DNA of 6,740 nucleotides from Caldifarciminota bacterium. Its GTDB lineage: Bacteria > Hydrothermota > Tepidihabitantia > Tepidihabitantales > JAOUPE01. A program made the translations under genes and the position numbers. Under the pieces are notes generated by a model, which saw only the letters and a list, made by a program, of their open reading frames with translations, was not told the origin of the DNA and searched no databases. Location: the NCBI GenBank assembly GCA_029880025.1, contig JAOUPE010000092.1, positions 1 to 6,740 on the forward strand. The letters are read 5' to 3'. How positions within the stretch are numbered: the first letter of the stretch is position 1; each line of letters begins with the position of its first letter. Of this stretch, positions 1 through 5,065 are shown one piece after another.

Positions 1-32
1 ATTAAATTTATCGATTAATAAAAGGGGTGAAA

Positions 33-1019
33 ATGACAACTATTGATAAAAATAATACTTCGCTTGAGCCCTGGGAAGAGGAGCTGTTTGCCATGCATCG
101 CTGGGGACGATTTGCCTTCTGGTTCAAAAAAGATGACCCAAAGGGAAAACAAGAGCTAAAAAGACTCAGGGGTCTCTGGGATAAGGCAAAACCGATAGAC
201 GAGTCCCTTGCTATGGTTATGAAGCAGATTATGTCGCTTGAAATATGCAACTGGAAACTCGAAGAAAGTATTTTGGAAATATGTGCGTCAATTGGAACTA
301 AAACCCCTTCTAAACAGGGAATTGGACACATGGCATCGATGACCGAAGAACGCTGGAAGAAAATCTGGGCATACTATTTGACTCTACGAAAATGGCTTTC
401 GTCTAAAGGAAATGATAGCTATGATATACTTCTCAAAACCTGCGACCCAGATAAAATCATTCAAGACCATGTTATTGAAATGCTTGGCGATAGAAACAAA
501 ATCAAGGAATTATATGTTGAACGCTTCGGTTTGAGTCTTGAACGATGGCTGGGTGACTATTCAGCTCCAGATTCTCCGCAATTGAAAGCTCATCAAGCCG
601 CAATATTGGCAGTTGATTCGGAAATCAAAAAAGTAGATCCAGAAAATACAGTAATCCACGAGCTCGTCCTCAAAAATGATGGTGACGGCAGACTTAACCT
701 GTGTAACCATAAACTATTCCGACGCTATGATATCATCATATCGAGTATCGGCGTTGGCAATTGGCGAGGAGCAATGGGAAAAAGAGGAACTGATGGTCTT
801 GAACGGGCTGATATTCTTGAGAAGTATCTTTCTCCAATCGAATCCTGGATTCAAGGCAGAGAAAGTGATAAGAACGAACTTTCCAATAGAATTCATAATC
901 TCTTAGATAAACAAGATGCGGTTAAGAAATTTCTTGCTTCGCTGTTTGTTTCACTCTTGCGTTCGCAGCAATTGGCAGCCAGAAAACTGGCAAAACAAAG
1001 GCAAGAAACTGCAACATAA
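33..1019 (+). CDS. Hypothetical protein, unrecognised, upstream of the ribosomal operon
   Basis: A clean open frame of 328 codons that I cannot assign to a family. I chose ATG at 33 because the purine run AAGGGG (22-27) lies 5 nt before it; a GTG at 27 in the same frame would add two residues but overlaps that run. The product looks soluble: no signal peptide and no convincing membrane segment. It is charged, probably largely helical, and unusually rich in tryptophan (11 in 328, with 7 in the first third and a W-rich stretch around residues 14-30). The C-terminal 40 residues are helical and Arg/Lys/Gln-rich. No nucleotide-binding, helicase, nuclease or metal-binding motif is evident. Its strong stop is followed by small hairpins and then by the rpsM promoter, so it is probably a separate transcription unit. 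Real gene: fairly sure. Function: unknown. Confidence 0.72.
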   Translation: MTTIDKNNTSLEPWEEELFAMHRWGRFAFWFKKDDPKGKQELKRLRGLWDKAKPIDESLAMVMKQIMSLEICNWKLEESILEICASIGTKTPSKQGIGHMASMTEERWKKIWAYYLTLRKWLSSKGNDSYDILLKTCDPDKIIQDHVIEMLGDRNKIKELYVERFGLSLERWLGDYSAPDSPQLKAHQAAILAVDSEIKKVDPENTVIHELVLKNDGDGRLNLCNHKLFRRYDIIISSIGVGNWRGAMGKRGTDGLERADILEKYLSPIESWIQGRESDKNELSNRIHNLLDKQDAVKKFLASLFVSLLRSQQLAARKLAKQRQETAT

Positions 1020-1021
1020 TA

Positions 1022-1055
1022 AAATTTCAATAGAAATTTAGAATATAATTATTCT
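1022..1055 (+). terminator. Two tandem AT-rich hairpins after the orphan gene; weak terminator candidate
   Basis: Three bases after the stop codon begins a perfect 7-bp inverted repeat, AAATTTC (1022-1028) with GAAATTT (1033-1039) and a 4-nt loop. Directly adjoining it is a perfect 6-bp repeat, AGAATA (1040-1045) with TATTCT (1050-1055), also with a 4-nt loop. Both stems are nearly all A-T and no run of T follows, so this is not a classical intrinsic terminator. It may mark or stabilise the 3' end of the upstream transcript, or be a chance product of AT-rich sequence. Confidence 0.3.
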
Positions 1056-1090
1056 GCTTAAGTTTAGTTATTTATGTTATTTATTTTTAC

Positions 1091-1118
1091 TTGACAAATT
1101 CGTTTTTTTTGCTATAAA
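1091..1118 (+). promoter_or_regulatory. Promoter of the rpsM-rpsK unit (sigma-70 type)
   Basis: A consensus -35 box TTGACA (1091-1096) is followed, after a 16-nt spacer containing a run of eight T, by a -10 box TATAAA (1113-1118). Transcription would start near 1125, giving a leader of only about 28 nt before the TTG start of rpsM at 1153. The leader contains a strong AGGAGG (1143-1148). The surrounding sequence is very AT-rich (an UP-like A/T tract precedes the -35 box). The promoter shows that the alpha operon is driven locally here rather than by read-through from an spc operon. Confidence 0.75.
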
Positions 1119-1152
1119 TAATAGTTTAATTTGCTAAAACTAAGGAGGCGCA

Positions 1153-1557
1153 TTGGCAAGAATTGCAGGCATTGATTTGCCTGATAAAAAGAAGATTTTA
1201 TATGCCCTGCCGCATATTTATGGCATCGGGCTCAAAACCGCGCACCAGATTGTGACTTCGGCTCAGGTTGATCCGAATAAAAAAGTTTCGGACTTGAACG
1301 ATGATGAAATTACACGGATTCGTAAGGAAATCGAGACCGGATATAAAGTTGAAGGAGTGTTAAGGGCTGAAACCGCGTCTAATATTAAACGGTATATTGA
1401 AATCGGTTCTTATCGAGGAACTCGGCATCGCGCGGGTTTACCGGTTAGAGGACAGCGAACCAGGACTAATGCTCGGACCAGAAAAGGACCGAGAAAGACA
1501 TCCGGTGTAATAAAAGTTAAAGCGGAAAAACCGACCCCAGGAGCAAAGAGTGGCTAA
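1153..1557 (+). CDS. rpsM: 30S ribosomal protein S13
   Basis: S13 sits in the head of the small subunit, contacts 16S rRNA and forms bridges to the 50S subunit. The canonical N-terminus ARIAGIDLP follows the start directly, so translation begins at TTG (1153), with AGGAGG 4 nt upstream. The helix-two-turn-helix region (residues about 15-55, with HIYGIG at 21-26) and the rRNA-binding signature RGTRHRAGLPVRGQRT (88-103) followed by NARTRKG (106-112) are intact. At 134 residues it is slightly longer than the usual 115-126, through a basic Lys/Pro-rich C-terminal extension. It overlaps rpsK by 8 nt. A TTG start in a highly expressed ribosomal gene is unusual and is probably compensated by the strong ribosome binding site. 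Confidence 0.97.
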   Translation: MARIAGIDLPDKKKILYALPHIYGIGLKTAHQIVTSAQVDPNKKVSDLNDDEITRIRKEIETGYKVEGVLRAETASNIKRYIEIGSYRGTRHRAGLPVRGQRTRTNARTRKGPRKTSGVIKVKAEKPTPGAKSG

Positions 1558-1924
1558 AAAAACTGCTAAGAAATATATCCCGACCTTATGTATCGCAAAC
1601 ATTCTGGCAACCTTTAATAATACCATAATTTCAATCTGTGATACTAACGGTAACGTATTATGTTCATCAAGCGCGGGTCGGCAGGGATTCACCGGTACGA
1701 AAAAAGGAACACCATTCGCTGCATCCCAATGTGCTGAGGCATGCGGTCGAGAAGCTATCGGGCTTGGGGTAAAGAAAGTAGACGTTAGAATTAAAGGGCC
1801 TGGACCAGGTCGTGAGGCTGCAATCCGCTCATTGCAGAATGCCGGGCTCGATATCACTTCAATTAAAGATATTACACCCATTCCCCATAATGGATGTCGA
1901 CCACCAAAGCAGCGCAGGGTTTGA
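1550..1924 (+). CDS. rpsK: 30S ribosomal protein S11
   Basis: S11 lies on the 30S platform near the E site and binds 16S rRNA. The family marks are all present: FNNT (22-25), the SAG...GTKKGTPFAA core (41-58), GPGPGRE (83-89) and the C-terminal PIPHNGCRPPKQRRV (110-124). Its length of 124 fits the family. Translation starts at GTG (1550), inside the end of rpsM, with AGGAG at 1539-1543 and a 6-nt spacer, which suggests translational coupling to S13. The protein holds six cysteines (14, 30, 38, 61, 65, 116); only the last lies in the invariant HNGCRPP motif. Confidence 0.97.
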   Translation: MAKKTAKKYIPTLCIANILATFNNTIISICDTNGNVLCSSSAGRQGFTGTKKGTPFAASQCAEACGREAIGLGVKKVDVRIKGPGPGREAAIRSLQNAGLDITSIKDITPIPHNGCRPPKQRRV

Positions 1925-1930
1925 TTTTTG

Positions 1931-1959
1931 TTGACATTTTCAAATTATCTTGATACAAT
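1931..1959 (+). promoter_or_regulatory. Internal promoter of rpsD-rpoA-rplQ, giving a near-leaderless transcript
   Basis: The 47-nt gap between rpsK and rpsD holds a consensus TTGACA (1931-1936), an optimal 17-nt spacer, and TACAAT (1954-1959) with an extended -10 TG (1951-1952). Initiation 6-8 nt after the -10 box would fall at about 1965-1967, only 5-7 nt before the rpsD ATG at 1972. No Shine-Dalgarno sequence is visible before that ATG. A perfect 13-nt inverted repeat, TTGATACAATCAA (1950-1962), is centred on the -10 box. Confidence 0.78.
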
Positions 1960-1962
1960 CAA
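1950..1962. repeat. Perfect 5-bp inverted repeat over the rpsD -10 box
   Basis: TTGAT (1950-1954) and ATCAA (1958-1962) are exact inverse complements around a 3-nt centre ACA. The repeat covers the -10 hexamer, which is where an operator would block polymerase. It is short, and part of it is explained by the promoter consensus itself, so an operator role is only a possibility. Confidence 0.3.
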
Positions 1963-1971
1963 AGACTAAAT

Positions 1972-2589
1972 ATGGCAAGAGAAATTGGTCCAAAGTGTAA
2001 AGTCTGTCGCCGGATGGGCGAAAAACTATTCCTGAAAGGTGAAAAATGTCTATCCGATAAATGTGTCTTGGGAAAACGGGGTGAAGAGGAGACCAAAAGA
2101 GGCAGAAAGAAACTTTCACCCTATTCGATTCAACTTAAAGAGAAACAGAAACTTAAAACAATCTATGGGATTCCTGAGACTCAACTCAGAATATTTTTTG
2201 AGCGCGCATCGAAGACAAAAGGTGATACAATCGTGAATTTACTCAGTTCACTCGAACGTAGACTCGATAATGTGATTTATCGATTAGGTTTTGCTGATTC
2301 TCGGGCTTCGGCACGGCAGTTGATTCAACACGGGCATGTAGCGGTTAATCAACGAAAGATTGATATACCTTCTTTCTTAGTTAGCCAAAATCAAACAATC
2401 ACGGTGCGTAATGAACGTGCTTCAAAACTGGTTAAAATGGTACTTGCTAATAAGGATACGACATCGGCGGCTTGGTTGTCCTTAGATAAGGATAATCTTC
2501 GAGGTCAGGTCTTGAATCTACCTTCGAGTGAGGATTTAAAGGCGATGCCATTTAATGCACAATTAATTGTGGAGTTGTTTTCAAAATGA
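1972..2589 (+). CDS. rpsD: 30S ribosomal protein S4, zinc-binding form
   Basis: S4 is a primary 16S rRNA binder that nucleates 30S assembly at the five-way junction, helps form the mRNA entry tunnel, and in many bacteria represses its own operon. Four cysteines, C9-x2-C12-x13-C26-x4-C31, form the N-terminal zinc site seen in C+ type S4 proteins. The S4 RNA-binding domain spans about residues 95-160, with RLDNVIYRLGFADSRASARQ at its start. Length (205) is normal. The ATG follows the internal promoter so closely that the promoter-proximal transcript would be nearly leaderless; read-through from rpsM-rpsK would give a second mRNA form. The stop overlaps the rpoA start as ATGA. Confidence 0.98.
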   Translation: MAREIGPKCKVCRRMGEKLFLKGEKCLSDKCVLGKRGEEETKRGRKKLSPYSIQLKEKQKLKTIYGIPETQLRIFFERASKTKGDTIVNLLSSLERRLDNVIYRLGFADSRASARQLIQHGHVAVNQRKIDIPSFLVSQNQTITVRNERASKLVKMVLANKDTTSAAWLSLDKDNLRGQVLNLPSSEDLKAMPFNAQLIVELFSK

Positions 2590-3596
2590 AACTTAAACCA
2601 TTTGTTTTACCAGAAAAGGTCGAAGTCGATACTGAAACGACCTTGGATACTTATACAAAATTTATCATTTCACCATTGGAGAAAGGCTGGGGTCATACGA
2701 TTGGCAATTCCTTGCGTCGAGCTTTACTTTCTTCGATTCAAGGTGCCGCAGTAACCCAGGTGCGAATTGATAATGTACAACATGAATTTTCCACCATACC
2801 AGATGTTTTAGAAGACATACCACAAATCATCTTGAATATCAAGAAGATTCGGATGTCTTTACTATCCGAAACGCCTAAGCATTGTAACCTTAACGCAAAA
2901 GGCAAAGGCGTTTTCACGGCAAAAGACATGACGGTGCCGCCTGAGATAACCATCGCTGATCCAACCCAGCCAATCTTGACGATAACCGATGCGAAGTGCA
3001 GTATCAATATGGAAATGAAGGTGGAAAACGGTCGGGGGTTTGTTCCCGCCGAAAGATTAAAGAAAGGGCAAAATGTATCAATCGGTACGATATTTTTGGA
3101 TGCTTTTTTCTCACCGGTAAAGAAAGTTAATTATACGGTTGAAAATACCAGAGTTTTAGACCGTTCCGATTTTGAAAAAATCATACTCGAGGTCTGGACC
3201 GATGGCAGTGTCAAAGCCGATGAGGCGCTGATACAGACTGCAACCATTATCAAGAATCATATGACGATTTTGATACCATCGGAAAAAGAACCAGAGTTTA
3301 TACCAGAAGAAAAATTTGATAAGGAACGTGAGCGGGTCCGTGAACTTTTGATGATGGATATCGAAGAGCTGGAACTCTCGAATCGTGCGTTAAATTGTCT
3401 TAAGAAAGGACGTTCGAAACGCACCGGCGAACGAGTTAATATCAAAAAAGTTGCTGACCTGGTTCGGCGAACCGAAAAAGAAATGCTTAATATTGAAAAT
3501 TTTGGTCGAAAATCATTGGATGAACTGAGAAAAGTTTTAGAAGGTATTGGATTATCATTCGGTATGGACGTCGACGCAATAATTAAGAAGGAATAA
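2586..3596 (+). CDS. rpoA: DNA-directed RNA polymerase subunit alpha
   Basis: Alpha dimerises to nucleate core polymerase assembly, and its C-terminal domain binds UP elements and activators. The N-terminal domain (about 1-230) carries the conserved GWGHTIGNSLRRALLSSI stretch (34-51) used for dimerisation and beta contact. The C-terminal domain begins near residue 255. In EELELSNRALNCLK the DNA-contacting Arg (R267, E. coli R265), N270 and C271 are kept, as is NFGRKSLDEL further on. Between that first helix and the next (NIKKVADLVRRTE) lie about nine extra residues, roughly K274-V284, rich in Arg/Lys; most alphas have two residues there. Total length 336 is near normal. ATG overlaps the rpsD stop by 4 nt; GGAG at 2571-2574 is a rather distant ribosome binding site, so coupling is likely. 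Confidence 0.98.
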   Translation: MKLKPFVLPEKVEVDTETTLDTYTKFIISPLEKGWGHTIGNSLRRALLSSIQGAAVTQVRIDNVQHEFSTIPDVLEDIPQIILNIKKIRMSLLSETPKHCNLNAKGKGVFTAKDMTVPPEITIADPTQPILTITDAKCSINMEMKVENGRGFVPAERLKKGQNVSIGTIFLDAFFSPVKKVNYTVENTRVLDRSDFEKIILEVWTDGSVKADEALIQTATIIKNHMTILIPSEKEPEFIPEEKFDKERERVRELLMMDIEELELSNRALNCLKKGRSKRTGERVNIKKVADLVRRTEKEMLNIENFGRKSLDELRKVLEGIGLSFGMDVDAIIKKE

Positions 3597-3597
3597 G

Positions 3598-4125
3598 ATG
3601 CGTCACGGACGAAAAATCAAGAAATTAGGCAGGACCTGGGCACACCGTAAGGCGCTGATAAATAATTTACTCGCTGCCCTATTCAGCCATGAGAGAATAA
3701 AAACAACGATTGCCCGGGCAAAGGAAACAAGAAGATTTGCCGATCGGCTGATTACTTTTGCCAAAGAAAATACCGTAGCGGCACGACGCCAGGTGCGTCG
3801 CTTTATACCGGATGAGAATCTGGTGTATAAATTATTCACCGATATTGCACCAAGATTGCAAGACCGCCCAAGCGGTTATACCCGGATTTTTCGACTCGGT
3901 CCGCGTTTTGGTGATGGGGCGGAGATGGCGATTTTGGAATTGGTCTCAAGAAAAGAAAAAATAGTTAAGAAAGAAACCAAGAAACAAGCCAAAAAAGAAG
4001 TAAAGGAAAAGAAGTCGAAAGCTGAGAAAGTCAAAGAAAAAGGCAAGGATAAAGAAAAAACAGTAAAAGTCCAGAAAGCCCAGAAGAAAAAAGAAAAGGC
4101 TTCAAAAGTAAAGACAGAGAAGTGA
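3598..4125 (+). CDS. rplQ: 50S ribosomal protein L17 with a Lys-rich C-terminal tail
   Basis: L17 lies near the peptide exit tunnel of the large subunit. The signature MRHGRKIKKLGR, followed by HRKALINNLLAALFSHERI, opens the protein, and the core ends at about residue 117 (AILELVS). Residues 118-175 are a low-complexity tail of which nearly half are lysine (27 of 58), mixed with Glu, Ala, Val and Gln and lacking aromatic residues. The tail is encoded by an almost pure purine tract (about 3950-4120). The start is one base after the rpoA stop, with AAGGA (3588-3592) 5 nt upstream, so it is the last gene of the rpsD-rpoA-rplQ unit. Similar basic tails occur on L17 in other bacteria and are presumed to bind rRNA or be disordered. 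Confidence 0.97.
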   Translation: MRHGRKIKKLGRTWAHRKALINNLLAALFSHERIKTTIARAKETRRFADRLITFAKENTVAARRQVRRFIPDENLVYKLFTDIAPRLQDRPSGYTRIFRLGPRFGDGAEMAILELVSRKEKIVKKETKKQAKKEVKEKKSKAEKVKEKGKDKEKTVKVQKAQKKKEKASKVKTEK

Positions 4126-4137
4126 CAAAAAAGTCAC
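4122..4137 (+). repeat. Short inverted repeat over the rplQ stop codon
   Basis: GTGAC (4122-4126) and GTCAC (4133-4137) form a perfect 5-bp stem around a loop of six A, overlapping the TGA stop of rplQ. No T-run follows, so it does not qualify as an intrinsic terminator. It may have no function. Confidence 0.25.
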
Positions 4138-4197
4138 CGCCTGATTAATATTGACTTGAGGAACTTACTACCGGAAGGTAAAATCCTGATACTTTTA

Positions 4198-4261
4198 TAC
4201 TGGTGAGCAATTCCAGAACGGCGAGACGGTATTTGCCAGCGTTAAGAATTGTGCATTGGTA
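4198..4261 (+). ncRNA. Long imperfect hairpin, candidate structured RNA between rplQ and glmU
   Basis: In the 205-nt gap 4126-4330, arm 4198-4213 pairs with arm 4246-4261 over 16 positions: 11 Watson-Crick pairs, four G-U wobbles and one A/G mismatch. After a small internal loop, AACG (4217-4220) pairs with CGTT (4240-4243). Beyond a 3-nt bulge, positions 4221-4225 pair with 4232-4236 (two more G-U), closing on the hexaloop ACGGTA (4226-4231). The G-U pairs become A/C mismatches on the other strand, so the fold favours a + strand RNA. It lies downstream of rplQ and upstream of the glmU promoter, hence in the 3' region of the ribosomal transcript or in a small RNA of its own (TATACT at 4196-4201 has no -35 partner). 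No T-run follows. It matches no RNA family I recognise. It could also be a dispersed palindromic repeat. Confidence 0.5.
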
Positions 4262-4311
4262 ATATTGAATAGATTTAAAAATAAGTCCAATCAAAAAATA
4301 CCCGTGGTAAT

Positions 4312-4320
4312 TGATATAAT
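4312..4320 (+). promoter_or_regulatory. Extended -10 promoter of glmU, giving a near-leaderless transcript
   Basis: TGATATAAT (4312-4320) is a perfect -10 hexamer preceded by the extended TGN element. No good -35 box is seen 16-18 nt upstream, which extended -10 promoters can tolerate. A start at about 4327 would leave 3-5 nt before the ATG at 4331, and there is no Shine-Dalgarno sequence. The element matches the rpsD one (TTGATACAAT) at nine of ten positions. Confidence 0.6.
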
Positions 4321-4330
4321 TTAACATATC

Positions 4331-5065
4331 ATGACTGGAGTGATTTTGGCTGCGGGCAGAAGTGCACGTATGAATTCTTCGGCTCCTAAAGTTCTTTTAT
4401 CATTAAATGGACGACCAATCCTTTCTTATGTTTTGAAAACCGCAAAAGATTCTAAATTAAAAAGAATCATAATCGTTGTCGGCAGAGACCATAAGAAAGT
4501 CAAAACAGCGTTCGCAAACGAGTCGGTTGAATTTGTCCGACAAAAAAAACCATCGGGCACGGCTGATGCGGTTCGAACCTGTCAAAGGCGTCTAGCCGAC
4601 AACGAAGAAATTTTAATCTTTTGCGGCGATACACCCTTGCTAACTGCGGGCACGGTAAGAAAACTGGTTAAAATCCACCAAAAAAAGAATGCCGACGCTA
4701 CCCTGCTGACCGCAGTTTTGGCTAAACCGAAGGGATACGGTCGTATTCTTCGGGATAACCAAAATCAAATTCAGGCAATCATTGAAGAGCGGGAAGCAAA
4801 AAAACAAACAAAGAAAATCAAAGAAGTAAATGCTGGCGTCTACGTATTTCGCTGGGAAAAGCTTGCCCCGATACTGAAAAAATTGAAACCAAGCAAGACC
4901 ACCGGTGAATACTATCTGACCGATGTGATAAGCATGATGAGAGAAAGAGGAGCAACGATTGCATCTTATATCACCCCAAGACCCTCAGAAATGTTCGGCG
5001 TGAACACGCTGGCAGATTTTAATCGAATTAAAAAAATTTTAAATCAGAAAAGTGCGAAGAAGTAG
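4331..5065 (+). CDS. Stand-alone GlmU-type sugar nucleotidyltransferase (uridylyltransferase domain only)
   Basis: The protein matches the N-terminal half of GlmU, which transfers UMP from UTP to N-acetylglucosamine-1-phosphate to give UDP-GlcNAc for peptidoglycan and other envelope polymers. The nucleotide-binding loop is LAAGRSARM (6-14) with PKVL (19-22). GTADA starts at 76. The metal-binding Asp is D100 in GDTPL. GYGRI, IIEER, N167 in EVNAG, GEYYLTDV and the second metal ligand N225 in FGVN all follow in GlmU order. GlmU is normally about 450 residues, with a left-handed beta-helix acetyltransferase half. This protein ends at 244, just after the first domain, and the next gene starts at once, so no acetyltransferase half is encoded here. 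Specificity for GlcNAc-1-P is inferred. The ATG is set by the adjacent -10 element and the conserved N-terminus. Confidence 0.88.
   Translation: MTGVILAAGRSARMNSSAPKVLLSLNGRPILSYVLKTAKDSKLKRIIIVVGRDHKKVKTAFANESVEFVRQKKPSGTADAVRTCQRRLADNEEILIFCGDTPLLTAGTVRKLVKIHQKKNADATLLTAVLAKPKGYGRILRDNQNQIQAIIEEREAKKQTKKIKEVNAGVYVFRWEKLAPILKKLKPSKTTGEYYLTDVISMMRERGATIASYITPRPSEMFGVNTLADFNRIKKILNQKSAKK

Noticed and set aside
27..32. GTG at 27 as the start of the orphan gene
   Set aside because: It lies inside the purine run that serves best as the ribosome binding site for ATG at 33; the two extra codons add nothing recognisable.
676..906. Out-of-frame open frames within the orphan gene (676-906 plus strand, 714-896 minus strand)
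   Set aside because: They overlap the long open frame fully, lack ribosome binding sites and look like shadows.
1438..1881. 147-codon open frame on the minus strand across rpsM and rpsK
   Set aside because: It is opposite two certain ribosomal protein genes and its product has no family character.
3991..4000. A-rich slippery sequence for programmed frameshifting in rplQ
   Set aside because: The A6G run is not in the frame required for a -1 heptamer and the alternative frames do not lead to a meaningful product; the tract reflects Lys codons.
4122..4137. GTGAC/GTCAC repeat as the terminator of the ribosomal operon
   Set aside because: The stem is only 5 bp and is followed by CGCCTGATTAAT, not a T-run.
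4151..4201. TTGACT (4151) and TATACT (4196) as a promoter for the hairpin RNA
   Set aside because: The boxes are 39 nt apart, far beyond a workable spacer, and neither has a partner at 16-18 nt.
4198..4261. tRNA or group II intron domain V
   Set aside because: A single long hairpin with no T-loop, D-loop or anticodon arm, and no catalytic AGC/CGU triad pattern of domain V.
4190..4324. 44-codon plus-strand frame in the rplQ-glmU gap (contains GEQFQNGETVFASVKN), preceded in another frame by IDLRNLLPEGKILILL
   Set aside because: It reads somewhat like protein and could be a frameshifted gene remnant, but there is no ATG or ribosome binding site, no family match I can name, and the same bases form the paired hairpin arms.
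4145..4327. 60-codon minus-strand frame in the rplQ-glmU gap
   Set aside because: Composition looks like AT-rich chance sequence, there is no ribosome binding site, and the hairpin and glmU promoter explain the region better.
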